A DNA stretch of 64,000 bases from Anseranas semipalmata (Eukaryota; Chordata; Aves; Anseriformes; Anseranatidae): the NCBI GenBank assembly GCA_013399115.1, contig VXAA01003830.1:748208-812207 (forward strand), given 5' to 3'. Positions 35,583 through 47,919 of this stretch are shown here, piece by piece. A program made the position numbers and the translations under genes. Positions within the stretch are counted from its first letter, which is position 1. The number at the start of each line of letters is the position of its first letter. The notes under the pieces were generated by a model. It was not told where the DNA came from. It ran no database searches and saw only the letters and a program-made list of their open reading frames with translations.

Positions 35583-38500
35583 ATTCACACATCTTTCAAA
35601 GGAACAAACAACAAACCTCTGCTAGGATCATGCCACAATCAATTAGACCTCACCTGTGGGAAAGTCTCACCCATGGTCAGTCCACATGTTTCCCATTAGA
35701 TTTTATCCCACTGTTCTTGGCTGGCCTCATCACTGGTATCCTTCATGGTAGGGAACTGACCACATCAGCAGCGTCCTTGAAGGCCTGATTCAGCCCCTGC
35801 TGGGCCAGCGGGAGCCTTCCCAGTTACCATGGTGTGGGCACTGGACTGGGCACCCTGGGCCTGTCCTCTGGCCAAAGACCTGTTCTCACAGGAGAGAGGA
35901 GGCCTTGTCCTCCAGTAGAAAGCTACTGCTTTCTCTGGGGACTTCTGATCTGGGGTCATCCTGAGCAACAGCGAGGGCCTATTCTTCAGCGAGGCTGAGG
36001 AAGTCGGTATGTATAATGTGCTCATTGTCTGTGGAAGCCAGACAAACGCATAGGATATACACAGATGGTGTTCAGCACTGGAGAAAACAGAGCTGTTTAG
36101 GGAGTTTTGATGAATATGTCATCACTGCATATGGATGCTGTGCCTTTCAAAAGAGAGAGCTGTGTGTTTTCTACGGACTTCTGTTGCGTGAGGTGTCAGC
36201 TTCAAAACTTTAATAAAGCAATTTGTTGTGCGTCTTTTCCCTTCAGCCCTGGATTGTCCACAAGACACATTTTTCCCATTGTATTTCCTTCTTAGAAGAA
36301 AACTGCAGCTGACAATGACACTTGAGACTCCTTCAGCTCTAGCCTTATTTTGACAGCATTGTAAATGAATTATGGGACCAATTTTGGCTGTACCATTAGC
36401 CACTGGTCCTATTTTCACTGTGATTTTGATACTATCTCTCATATCCACTTCAAAGCTCTTTATGGGCTGGATGCCATGCGGTTTGACGGTGAGCTTTCAC
36501 ATTGAAATCCATACAAGTCTAGCACATGGGCAATTTCGCAGCATGGAAATGATGTTTCCAAAAATGTACAGTGTTGATATCTTTTCCTTGGGCATGGGGC
36601 CCACTCTCTGCCTTCTGAGCTGAGAAACATTCCAGTTGTAGCAGTGGTTTTGTGGAATTTATTTAAAGAACAGATTCCCAGCTGCTGCAGACTTAATAGC
36701 TCCACTGATTTCTGTTTCCACCTGATAAAATTACAGCTCGTTTGTTTGTTTGTTGGTTTCATTTAAGGTCTGAATGGTGCTGATGATCCTCACAAGATAC
36801 ATTTCCTTCCGCATCTTCTATTGAGACATTGGTGCTGAATTGGGTTGAGCTGTGATGTGGAAACTCTTCATCTTAAATGAACAGTTTGGTGAAATCATGA
36901 TACGTGGCAATGCAAGGAGGGTGTTGGTTTTGCTTGGGCTCTGATGCCTAGCCCCTGACCATCTGTCCTTCAGTTGTCTTACCAGTGCCACAGAAGAGCT
37001 GATAAAATGATGAGTGTTTTGATCTGGGAATAAAATTCCACTGATGGAGCCCAGCTATGGGGAATGTCATGGCTCTGAATTTTTCCTGACCATTTAACAG
37101 GACAAAACACACCAGAGCAAAGCAGATGCAAAATGTTGCTTATGTTATTTTGTAGAGCCACCCCATATCCATTTAGGGTTCCTTTCCACACAGTTTGATT
37201 TCAGCTCTCTAAGGGCACAGCAGGCAAGGCTGTGGAGAATCAGACTGTGTCTTTTTAATATGGAATTTTAGCTGTGTTTCATTTCAGTAATATTTCACAG
37301 GAGGTTTCTATGACTGACAAGCACCATATAAATAAAATATATTATCATTTCAAAAGCATAACCTGTAGGTTGCTCCCTTGTGCTGACTACAACATTTGCT
37401 ACTACCATTCTTCCTCAGCCATAAATACCATGAATCAGGGAAGCTGCTGGACACAGTGGTTTTAAAATCAGTCTATAAACTAAGCATGTAAAAAAGGTAT
37501 ATAAAACATAAGGTAGAGTACATATATATATGCATAGATATATGTCAGTTACTCACTCATTGTCACATATTCATATGTTACAAAACATTAATTTCTTCCT
37601 TCTCAATCATATACTTTTAACAAATGTAAAAATAAATCACCAGTAAAAATAAATCAAGTGACTCAGTTGCCCATATACTATGAACTGTGATATGCTCTGG
37701 TTGTCAGTAGGTGTCATGCAACACCACAGTTTTTAAACACCTGGCTTTCATAAAAACAAAATACTCCTTAAACAGCCTATTTGCCTCCAAATGGGTTCTG
37801 TTGGTCGGGTTTGTTTTGTTTTGTTTTTTTTTTTAGGTCACTAATATTCTTATTTGGATGATGAGCAACTGTAATGTGAGCATCAACTAACGAGGAAATG
37901 CAACTAATTCCTGTGTGTATTTGGTTATGTATTTGGTAGTGTTTGAAAAGACAGTAGTAGACAACACAGCAGACAAACAGTGAGCTCTCGCTGGAGAGTC
38001 CAAGCGCAAAGGCACCAAGCCTAATACCTGTTCACCTCCATACTACCTTTTCTTCCCTCTTCTCCCTGTGCACCCAATAATCCAATAAAAAATTCTTTTG
38101 TTTCTGTCATAGCTGCAAATGCAACTCAATAATGTCATCATAGAGATCAGCCAGCTCAAGCTTTCTCTAATCCAATCAACGAAATGACCATGCTGTGCTC
38201 CCTGTTTCAGTTTAAAATTGAGGATGATAGCCTGGCAGAAGTAAATCCCAGTCCACTGCTGATCATTGTGTTTGGCTGCTGTTTTCACAGCTTGGTTGTA
38301 TGCACATTGAACCCACAAATGTGGCAATGAAGCTAAACAAAACAACAGCTTAATTTTACAGATTTTAGGCTGATTGCAGTCCTCGAAGAGCTCGCTGGGT
38401 GCCCCAGCCAAAAGTTATGTGAGAGTCTGGGTGCCCTTTAGGAAGGAGGAGAGTTCAGTCACATGCCTGGCATGACATGTGGGAGTGACGCGACAGACCA

Positions 38501-39010
38501 CAATGATTTATGTTTCTGTGTCCCAAAACCCACATCCACCCACAGCCCTGGGAAGTTTGGACTGCCCTGAGAGAGGGCATTAGAAGAGGTGGTTAACCTC
38601 AGCCAGTTCTTACCATTCCAGTTCCCTCTCACTAATTCCTGATAACACTGTAAATGTCTATTGATCAGGCAGAAATTTTTTTAGTTGCTCCTGCAATTGA
38701 AATCTCATTTGATTTGCTGGCATGAAGCCACCACCAGTTTTTGATATGAAGAGAATGATTTTTCAATTCCACATCTATAAAGAAGAAAATTGTTGCAACT
38801 CGTTTTTTTTAAAAAACAGCTTTAATGCCAAAACAGCTGGGGGAAGCAAGTCTGAATTTGTCAGACAGATAGCCTTCATTGCAGAGAAGTGTCTTGGAGT
38901 GTTCCGGTTAAAATTGGTTTTGATTTGCCGGAGTTAAGAGCTGTTGAGAATTGCACATGCAGTAAATGTTTTAACACTGATAGTGCTGAGCTGGGAGCTT
39001 GCAGGAGTTT

Positions 39011-39034
39011 GCTGCTGCCGCTGCCGTCGCTGCA
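39011..39034 (+). repeat. Interrupted GCT/GCC/GTC triplet run
   Basis: Eight triplets of GCN/CTG type give an alanine-rich reading on + and other biased readings in the remaining frames. This explains the overlapping open frames on both strands at 38934-39321, so none of them is called as a gene. Confidence 0.6.
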
Positions 39035-40263
39035 GTCTGGCTGAGTTCACTGAGGCATGGGATGCTGGAGGCCCCTGGAGGCTGTTGGGCAAAGAGGCCA
39101 GGTAGCGGGATCCCGAACATGAAGTCAGCTGGAGCCAAAACCCATCTTGTGGTCGGGTCACAGTCCCTGATGAAGCTGTGCACTGAACTGAAGGAATTTT
39201 GGAGCATATGAGTGAATGGAAACTGAGAACAAAACTCAACCTGGCTGAATTCTGTCTGTGCCATAGTTTGGGCAAGCATAAGTGTCAAAGTCTCAGAGAG
39301 AAATTCAGCATGACTACACAAAAGTCCCAGTTTAGTCTACATTCACCAGAAAAGCTTACCTAACCCTCCATTTTGTGATGAATACAACGCAAGAACTAAA
39401 ATTCTGATTTTTACACCACACTTACACAGGATATTTTGTGTTTGCTCAGAGCCAGGTGCCTAAATTCTACCCAGAGGGAGAAAAAGTGACAAAGTCCCCA
39501 TGCGGATGTGACCTCTCAGGCCTCCACTAAACCCAGCCCTAAGTCAGAGTGAATTTTTTCCTCTCACGCAAAGTCACACTCACTCGGGGAAATGCCATGC
39601 TGGTGTCACCAATAAGGCAGCAAAGTACTCTGAGAGCATATTGATTTTGCACAACGTAAGACACTTCATGGAAAGAAAGATTTACTGTGTGATTGATAGA
39701 CAGAGGGGCAGGTAGCTGTGTAATCAGAGAAAATGGAGTCTACTAGCAGCATCTTATTTATGGTTGTTTATTGTGCAAACACTGAGCGCCCAAGAAGGAC
39801 TGTTATTTTCTCTTTTAAAGCTCTTGGAACAGATTCCCAGTGCCATATGCAGTACTGCAGTTAAAGAACTACTGTACTAAGCAACTTGGGCTGATGTTTT
39901 GTTAACTGGTGTGTATTACTAACAGTGTATTTATTGTTCTATTGCGTGAATTGTGGCCAACTCTTGACTCTAGTCAGAGCCTCTGTGATAGCTACAAACT
40001 GCAGTCCTGTGGCTGTGCATCACTGACACAAAATCACCCGCTTCCCCAAAGTGCATATAACCTCTTACTCATGTTGTTCTTTCTGTACCCTGTATATGGC
40101 CATGGCCTATATATCAGTAGGTCCACTAGCTGGTGGTGAGGAGGGAGAAGACAGGGATGGTGGTAATGTAGTTGTCTGTAAGGTTGTCAATAAAGTCTCT
40201 AGTTTGATAAAATGGTGCAAATAGGGAGCATTCATACAGCTGGAATATACAGAGATGCAGAGG

Positions 40264-40298
40264 GGTGTGTGTGTGTGTGTGTATGTGTGTGTGTGTGA
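40264..40298 (+). repeat. GT microsatellite
   Basis: A (GT)n run with a single A interruption near 40283. It is a simple dinucleotide repeat likely to vary between individuals. Confidence 0.95.
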
Positions 40299-41289
40299 GA
40301 AAGACAGAACTTCATTTATGTGATGTATTCAAATATATGTCTGATGTATACACAATTTCCTGACACATTACAAGGCAGCAGAAAGAGAAGGGTAGATATG
40401 CATTTACAGAGATATCCAGTTCTCTGAGCAAAAGCAAATACATAAATACAGCAAATAGCTCAGAGCAGCAGAACTAATGGAGGCTGTTTTCTCTGGATTT
40501 GTGTCCTGGCTTGACTATACAGTGTATAAAAATGTGTGAGCTCCAAACAATTATTTACCACAATGTCCCTCTTTCGTAATGGGTTCCTAGCATCTAAGAA
40601 AGCGTTAGACAAAGCTGGTGCTGCAGCCTTTCCTTCAGTGGAGATGACAGCACAGCTCCTTCTTCTACTTGGCTGCCTATTTTCATTAAAATTCTAGGGA
40701 TTGAGTACCTCTGAGATTGCCATCCCCATGTCAAATATGGCTGAAATTAGTCAAGAGGTTCAAAATTTATTAATAACACATATACATATATAGATGCACA
40801 CATGTGCAGCATGTGTTTTCATAAGCATGGGCTCATAGGGCCAAACTAAGAAGAATACATAAAAATCTCTCTGATCTCTAAGCTGTGCAATTCCCAGTGT
40901 AAAGCAAAACAGCAGAATGTAGTTTATTAAAATATTTGTCAGTGTGTTATTAATTTAAAATCTGGTTCTTTCTATGGGGGAAAAAATGTGCCCCTGTCAA
41001 GAACTGAACAAGAGGTAAATGGTATGTAATTTTTCATAGATTTTAAAGCTGGAGGACAGTCATGCACTCATAGTCCCTTTTCCTATATCACTCATGCTAA
41101 AGAGTATACAGGTGAGGTAGTTCCCACATGCATAAGGCAGAATCAGTGCCATGAAATAAGACTTTGATAAGACATAAATGGAGTTCCATACCTGATTCTA
41201 CTCCTATGTGGTAAGGAAGAAGAATTCAAACTGGAATGGGGCAGAGTAGGCCTAGTAGGATGTTCAGGGATTTTAGCGCTTATTTGTTG

Positions 41290-41520
41290 AGGGAAGACTA
41301 GAACAGGTTGGCTTGTTTAGCATAGCAGAACAGAGACAGAGAAAGATTATGGTTGTTCTCTATAAAAATATCAGAGAGGGAAGCATAAGCAAGAGAGAAG
41401 TGCTAGTTAAATGGAAAGACTATTGCTAGCATAAGGACTTATGTCTGTAAATAATCATCTAAAATTAGACCTGAAGTTGAAAGAAGCTACCTAGTGAGCT
41501 GAGGAGTTAATTTCTGGATC
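41290..41520 (+). mobile_element. Ancient CR1-type LINE remnant (sense)
   Basis: The run of motifs follows the order of an older CR1 lineage known from turtles and other reptiles: AGAACAGGTTGGCTTGTTTAG, then TCTATAAAAATATCAGAGAG, then a decayed block through AAAATTAGACCTGAAG to a GAGTTAATTTCTGGATCTGC segment. No frame survives. It is much more diverged than the other copies here, so both the family call and its edges are less certain. Confidence 0.6.
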
Positions 41521-44500
41521 TGCAGTTTATCAGAAGAAAATAAAAAACTTATTTCAAGATGATTACCAGGAGGGTGTCTGACACAGTGGTATGTGACTAA
41601 CAGAACTAGGACTCTACAATCCAAGATGTTCTTCATCCTCATGAAGTTCTAAACGACTTCATTCAGCAGTTGAGAGTCCATAATTTGGGGTTGAGCTTTT
41701 TAGTATGTTGGAAAAGCAATGTGCCATAGGGTAGGTCTGCAGTACAAAGCCACATTCATCATTGAAGACAGATGGGGACCCAGGAACAAAGGGGAATTTA
41801 GGCCCTTACCCCTATACACCATACCAGGTGGTACAATATGCAAGTCTCCAGGTGATGTGGTTGCAGCCCTATCACTGCCCCCATTTAGCCAGGCACCATG
41901 TCGCCTCCTGCCTAAAGGCTACCTCATTAGCAGGAAGCACAGAGCTCCATCTCATTCCATTACTTTGTCATTTCCTTTGTTCATGCCCTATTTGCTGGAC
42001 TTGTAAAGTGTGTACAGCCTACAAGTAGCAGAAAGAACTTGACCGAAAATATAATTAACAGAATTCTGTAAAACAGAGATGTGGAAACTGTGGAAGACAT
42101 TAACCATAATGACAATGCTGTTGGACATGCATAATTGAATGTCACTAAGCCACCCAACAGCATTCCATGTTACGTGGGTTTGATTTCTTTTTCCCGGATG
42201 CAGTGGAACAGATTGGTGGGAGTCTAAGGGGAAGAAACCAGAGAGAATTATATTCTGACTTGCACCCAGGATGCCGAGCTTCACCTTCGACCAGCACTCC
42301 AGCCTGAGATTGTTTATCTCAATGCGTAGGTGTAGAAGAAATCTCATTCCTAATGTGGCATATAGGCACTGGTGCCTGCTGTATTTCAATCTTTATGTTT
42401 ATCAGTAGCATAAATCTCTTTTCTTACAGTGCAGAACATCTCTTGGAGGCAGGAACTCATTGACCACATGCTGCAGCAGTTGGAGAGGCATGCCTACTAA
42501 TTACTGGCACTCTGCAGCACTTACATCAACATTTGCTGTTGCAAGTAATAATAATGAACCATAGCATGGATGAGATCATACAACCAACAGCTTCCTTCCT
42601 ACTTATTATTTTTTACTCTATTTTTTTTTCTTTTTGCTTTCCACCTTTGCACCCTGTTCACCTCCCTCATCCCTGAACCATGAACATACTCAGGCTCCAG
42701 ATCTGCCAAAACTTCCAAGTTGGAACAAAGGAAAATGGAGGCACTAAAGCCTTTCTGGAAATTCATCTGAGGAGACACGTATTTTCCCTGAACCAATCTC
42801 AATTATTTCAAAAGGTGTACTTGGGTTAATGTTCCACAAAGTATAGCAGGCCTGTCTCTAACAGCATGGGCTGATGTTACAGAATAATTTTCGTACATAA
42901 AGTAAGCAGGAAGCTTTTGCAGATCATAGGCAGAGAAGACTGGTTGTATGTCCTTCTAGTTCTGAGCTGTTACTCATCTTCATTCAGACTAAAAGGATAT
43001 CACAGGAACTGATCCTTCACTGAGCTACCAGAGTAAACCAGTGAGGACCACTTAAATGAATGAAGATCCAACGCTTTAAAACATCCAGAAATGTTAGGAC
43101 AATGGAGGTTTTGTACTGTTAGTTCTTTATGGTGACATCCTTTTCATCTCTTGCATCTTTGCAAGTTCCTCACAAGCAGGCAATATCAGCAAAGGCTGGA
43201 TGAACCGCAGAAAGCTGCAGTGGATGTTTCAGAACCCCATACCAGCCCTTGCCACCCTTGCAAAAGACATTTCCCCGCAGATATTTCATAGATTATTCCA
43301 CACTTACTGATGCCCGGGTCTGAGAGCTATTGCTAATATGCTGGACTCACCTGCGTGTTGCTCTGGCTTGTGATGGTGCCAGCCTGCCTGAGGCAGCGGG
43401 CTGCCCAGCAGCAAGAACAGCACAGCAGGTGCGCTCCTCCTTTTCTGTAAAATGTTCCCATCACTGGTCACCTTTCCTCCCATGTGATCTTGGAGAAGTC
43501 AGCTTTCGCAGCATACCAGTATGAGCAATTGCCAGCCCATCAGAGGCAAGGCCCAGCCAGCATCAGCTCAAGCACTCACGGGCTCTTCCTGCAGTAAGCA
43601 AAGATGTTAAACATAACATCAGAAAGTCCAGCTCACATCATCTTCTCAGGTTGGCCTACACCAAGGGTGTCTCCCAGTGGGTGCCCCAGTCCATACCCTG
43701 GATCCCCCCTTACCAGAAAACTACTTCCTCATTACTTTTCCACCCAGTATAATGAATCGCCTCCTTCTTTTCACCCACAGGCCCACTTAGTCCCTCCATC
43801 ACCCATCCGACACGTGCCAGCACTCTGGAGGCTCACAGAGGTGCTTTCAGCAGCACCCATTTGGCTACTAGGACAACGCCATGGCGTGCAGTCGCGGGCC
43901 AGTGCACCAAGCGAAGCAAAGTATGCCGCATGAAGAGTATGAAGCCAAAAGTTTAACTGCTTTATTTTCTAGTCTCGCACATTTTCTTTCTCTGTAGTTT
44001 TGATTAGTACTTCAAAAAACGCTACCACTACTGAAATAATTGCCAGCATCTTGACTAGCAACTTGAGTTTTCAAGCTTAAGGAGCTAATGTTGGTCATAA
44101 CACATCAGCCTGAAGGGGCATGTTGTCCAATACCCTATTTCTGAGGAAAAACAAGGGAAGAGCATAGCCGCGTACACTGTTACTGCCACAAAATATTCTC
44201 CCGGACTGCAGCAGCTTGGGGACTACACAGTCTGTGCAGGCAGTTTTTGTATGAATGATAATGTGATATATGCTCTCTATTTTTAGTCAGCCAGTGCATA
44301 TAAGAAGCTTCTAGGATTTTAGTCTACTCAAGTAGGAGGCAAGAGGATTCTCAAACATTATTTATTTCTATATATAAAGAGGAAAGTACTGTTTATTTCC
44401 CCCAATGTATTCTTATTTTCCTCTTATTCTCAAGGTTCTCCATGCCAGAAAAGTAAATATACCTGCGAGTAAACAAATCTTTTCAGTTTAAACTGATATG

Positions 44501-44896
44501 AGGACTTGCTGAAAAAAGTGGCAAAATGCTGTCTCAGTAGAGTCTGTTTTTTTGAAAATAAAAATACATATTGATGAAAGTTATTAAATCAGAAGATGGG
44601 TGGTCAAACAACCAGGTAAACAGTCTTAGTACCAGCTGTTTTCCCAAATGCGAGCCAAGAATTTTAATAGTGACAAAGATGAGTGTCAATAGGTGTCAAA
44701 GAAAGACTGTACAATGCACAACAGGAACTATACTGGTACTACCAAGTCCCGAAATTATGCTACATATTTTGAGTATCATTTCCTAGCAATTCTCTATTGA
44801 TTTGCTACACACATACGTGCTATAGCATAGTTAAGTTGCCTAATTTGTAATATCACTCAGTCTTCAGCTCCCACCGGTCTCAGTGCTTAGGTTTCT

Positions 44897-44937
44897 GGGA
44901 GGGAAAGGGGAACAGGGGGGAAAGGGGGGAAAGGGGG
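44897..44937 (+). repeat. G-tract cluster with G-quadruplex potential
   Basis: Six G-runs of three to six bases are separated by one to four bases, mainly AAA spacers (GGGAGGG, GGGG, GGGGGG, GGGGGG, GGGGG). This satisfies the usual four-run, short-loop rule for an intramolecular G-quadruplex on the + strand. No gene is seen near it. Confidence 0.8.
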
Positions 44938-47903
44938 AAAGATGTGGCTATCTTTTCAGGACTCTAGATGCAGAGACAGAAAAATAGATATTCAAATCCT
45001 GGCACGAGATGTGTGATGGCCTGTTTGGAGAATTTGTAAGACTAGATGGACAAGAAAAATGAAGAGGAAGGCTTCACCCAACATAATGGGAAAGTATCTG
45101 CAAGTAATTATTATGTTGTAATTTCACAAACAATACGTATTAACTGGTACACAAATCTCCGTAAGCACTAAATGAAATGTTAACTATTATATTCCAAACG
45201 CTTTATCACAAGAGACGTTTCGTGACATCAGAAACTAGTTTTCCTTCCACTAAATTATCTCTATTAACTGGTAATGTGTACTGCATCTGTGCCATGCGTT
45301 TCATAACACTGATCCTCATTAACTGAGCAAACAGGAATGCAGCTGCATTGGCAAGGCGACTCTAGTGACCAGCAAGCACAGACCCCGCTGGCCTGGGATC
45401 ATCTATCATCAGCCCCTTCACTGCGGTATGAAGGTAGCATGTAATTAATAGGCACTCAGTGTGACCAGAACCACAGAGAAAGTCTAGAGCAAGCACAACA
45501 CTTCCACAAAAGCCAATGGCTACAGCAGTGTGCAAGACTTTACTTTATAGACAGCATTTTATGGCATCAGGTGGATTTCAATCCCCCAAAAACCTGGAGC
45601 AATTTATAAAGCAAAACTACATAAAACCAAAAAGCACAGAGCACACAAACACATAACCCGCTGTTGTTTTCTCTTGTACAGCAATGCAAAATTGAACAAT
45701 TATCCTTCCCTTGAAAGACTTGAATTATAAATGACATTTCTAGATCTCTGCAAATGGGTAATTCCCACACTGTCGTGTAGTGGGCCTGATGCTTATTAAC
45801 TTTGACCTCATGTATAAAATGCTATCAAACCAAGGACCCATCTCAGAAAAACATTTAAGCATGTGCTTAGGTTTAAGTGCTGCAATGAAGTCGTTACGAG
45901 TAAAGCTCGTATTTAAACACTTTGCAAATAGGGGATGCCATTACAAGCCGCTGAGCAGCCCTGGACCACAACTGCTCTGGCTGCCGCGCAGCTGCAGCCG
46001 CACCGTCCCGCTCTGCAGCCATTCAAATGGCAAAGCAGGGAGCGCAGCTCTGTGGAAGCAGCCCCAGCACCGAAACCCACTGACTCCAGTCCCGCTGGCC
46101 CCCATTCTGTGTAACTGCAAACATGCAGCTTGAATCTCTTCTCACTTCTGGAAGTGTAATTCACAAGTAAATCCTCCAAGGAGGGGACCGTGTAGTGGAA
46201 ACAGGGAGAGCCAGGCCAGCTCTTCTCTTCGTAGCTATTCCATAAAATTGTACCAGCACTGGAAAAAAATCCTTAGGAAAATTAATAAGTAAATAAAAAG
46301 GAGAAAGGTTTCTGTAAAATTGTCACGCGCTGCAGCTCAGCATTTCCTGCTGGGCTTCTGTCATCACCTCCTGATCACCCCTCAGCTTTGCAGCTTTATC
46401 TAATTCTTCCTGAGGTTGCCGAGCCCTGGTTCTCCCCTGACACCACCTTTATGTAAATGCAGAGCCTGCAGTTACACACGATTTACACCAGCATGAGTGA
46501 GCAAGTGACGAAATGGCCCCTGGTGGCCCCTCCGTCCCCACCTCTAAGCATCTCTAACTCGTAAAGACCAAGGCTCGCACGTGGCAGCTTGTCCCTCGTG
46601 GGCTGGGTTGTAGAGGCGTGGAGTCCATTATGGGATTTATTAACAGAGAAGGTGGTGACGGCAGTGCTGTTTTTCCTGCAATTTGCATAAAATCTGTGCA
46701 GAAAGAGGGAGAAAAATTGTGAACATCTGGCTATGCCTATAGCCGATACGAAATTCTATTATCGTGCTGGCACAAGCCTGTGAGCATGGTGCTGCTAAAT
46801 AATTCATTAAATTAGCAGAAGTTACATGTGGAAGATGTACACTAATCCAGCGCAGAGGAACACTGTTCTCTATGGCAGAACAAGCTTTACAAGAACGAGG
46901 TGTTCACCACCTGATGCCAAACCAAAACCTGGAGGAATCTCATTCTTTCTCCAGTGAATTTAATATGTGATAAAAGTGCAGAGGATGTGTGTTGCCTGGT
47001 CCAGTGGGTGCTCATTCTGTGTGGTGGGGAAGAGGGATGGCACAGGAAGGTTTGCAGCTGGGAATATCCTCGGAGCTGCTCTCTGTCCATGGCAGTCATG
47101 TCACTGGGCTGCAGACAGACCCTGCCCAAGCACTGTCAAGACAGAAAGTGTGACAAGCAGGGCTAACACCCAGAGTGTCACTCACTCAGCACAGCGGCTC
47201 GCCCCATGTCGCTCCCCAGAGGATGCTCGTGAAGTGCTCAGCCAGCCAGGCCAAGCTGCTTCTGCTGCCCTCACACTCCTCCGTCGCTCCAGTTCTTGCA
47301 TCTCCCAGCCGCTGGATGGGAGCTGTGGGGCCAGCGGGCTGAAACCTGCACACGTGGCTCAGTTGGGCACGCAGCATGCCCCAGGGACAGATCCAGGCCT
47401 CCAAGAGCCCGTGCTGAGGTCCTTGATGGTCTCAGAGGAGCTGAGAGCAAGTCTTAATGTCTGCAAGTGCTTCAGGTGCTCACAGGATTAAGCCATAAAA
47501 GAATCTGCTTGAGCAGCAAGAAATAACCAGAAATCATCAGCAGCTGGAGAACCCAGACAGAAGTAGCACAAGCGCTGGTCACTTATTCAGGATTAATTCA
47601 ACTGCCTCTAATTTGCCTAACGTACAGAATTTGCATATACTCTGAATTTGTTTTATTAGCTTCCATACTGCATGACATTGGTTCCCTGAAAAAGCCCATT
47701 TCTCATCTCTCTGCAAGATAAATTTTACCAGCTTTTTTTCTTTCCTTTTTTTTTTCTTTGTTAATTTTAAGGCAATGAAATCAAGTACAGTTCCCTTCTA
47801 TTGTTTTGCAAACAAGCGTTGAGTAAAAGATCAAAGCATAGTGTCAGATCTCCACATCACCTGGATGAATGACGTTCTCAGAAAGGACAGTGCTTTCATC
47901 TTA

Positions 47904-47919
47904 ATTGCTAGCTAGCAAT
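47904..47919. repeat. 16-bp perfect palindrome
   Basis: ATTGCTAG is followed directly by CTAGCAAT. Outside it, CTTTCAT on the left matches ATGAAAG on the right with a small offset, so a longer imperfect hairpin is possible. Confidence 0.7.

Larger units (their letters stand above)
28866..41289. other. Intergenic region with simple repeats only
   Basis: Twelve kilobases with no exon, RNA gene or transposon that I recognise. A T17 run is at 35566-35582, a short interrupted GCT/GCC triplet run at 39011-39034, and a GT microsatellite at 40264-40298. The + strand at about 29750-30400 is noticeably purine-rich with several short open frames (for example 29771-29977), but no family is recognisable. 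The minus-strand frame 30901-31302 (133 codons) likewise matches nothing known to me. Confidence 0.55.

Noticed and set aside
38934..39321. Overlapping frames with alanine-rich or serine/glutamine-rich runs
   Set aside because: They arise from an interrupted GCT/GCC triplet run read in several frames.
40264..40298. Repeat arrays as possible CRISPR
   Set aside because: These are dinucleotide and trinucleotide microsatellites in a vertebrate genome, with no direct repeats separated by spacers.
46967..47491. 174-codon plus-strand frame
   Set aside because: It has no ATG at its start, no recognisable domain and locally higher GC, so chance is the simplest explanation.
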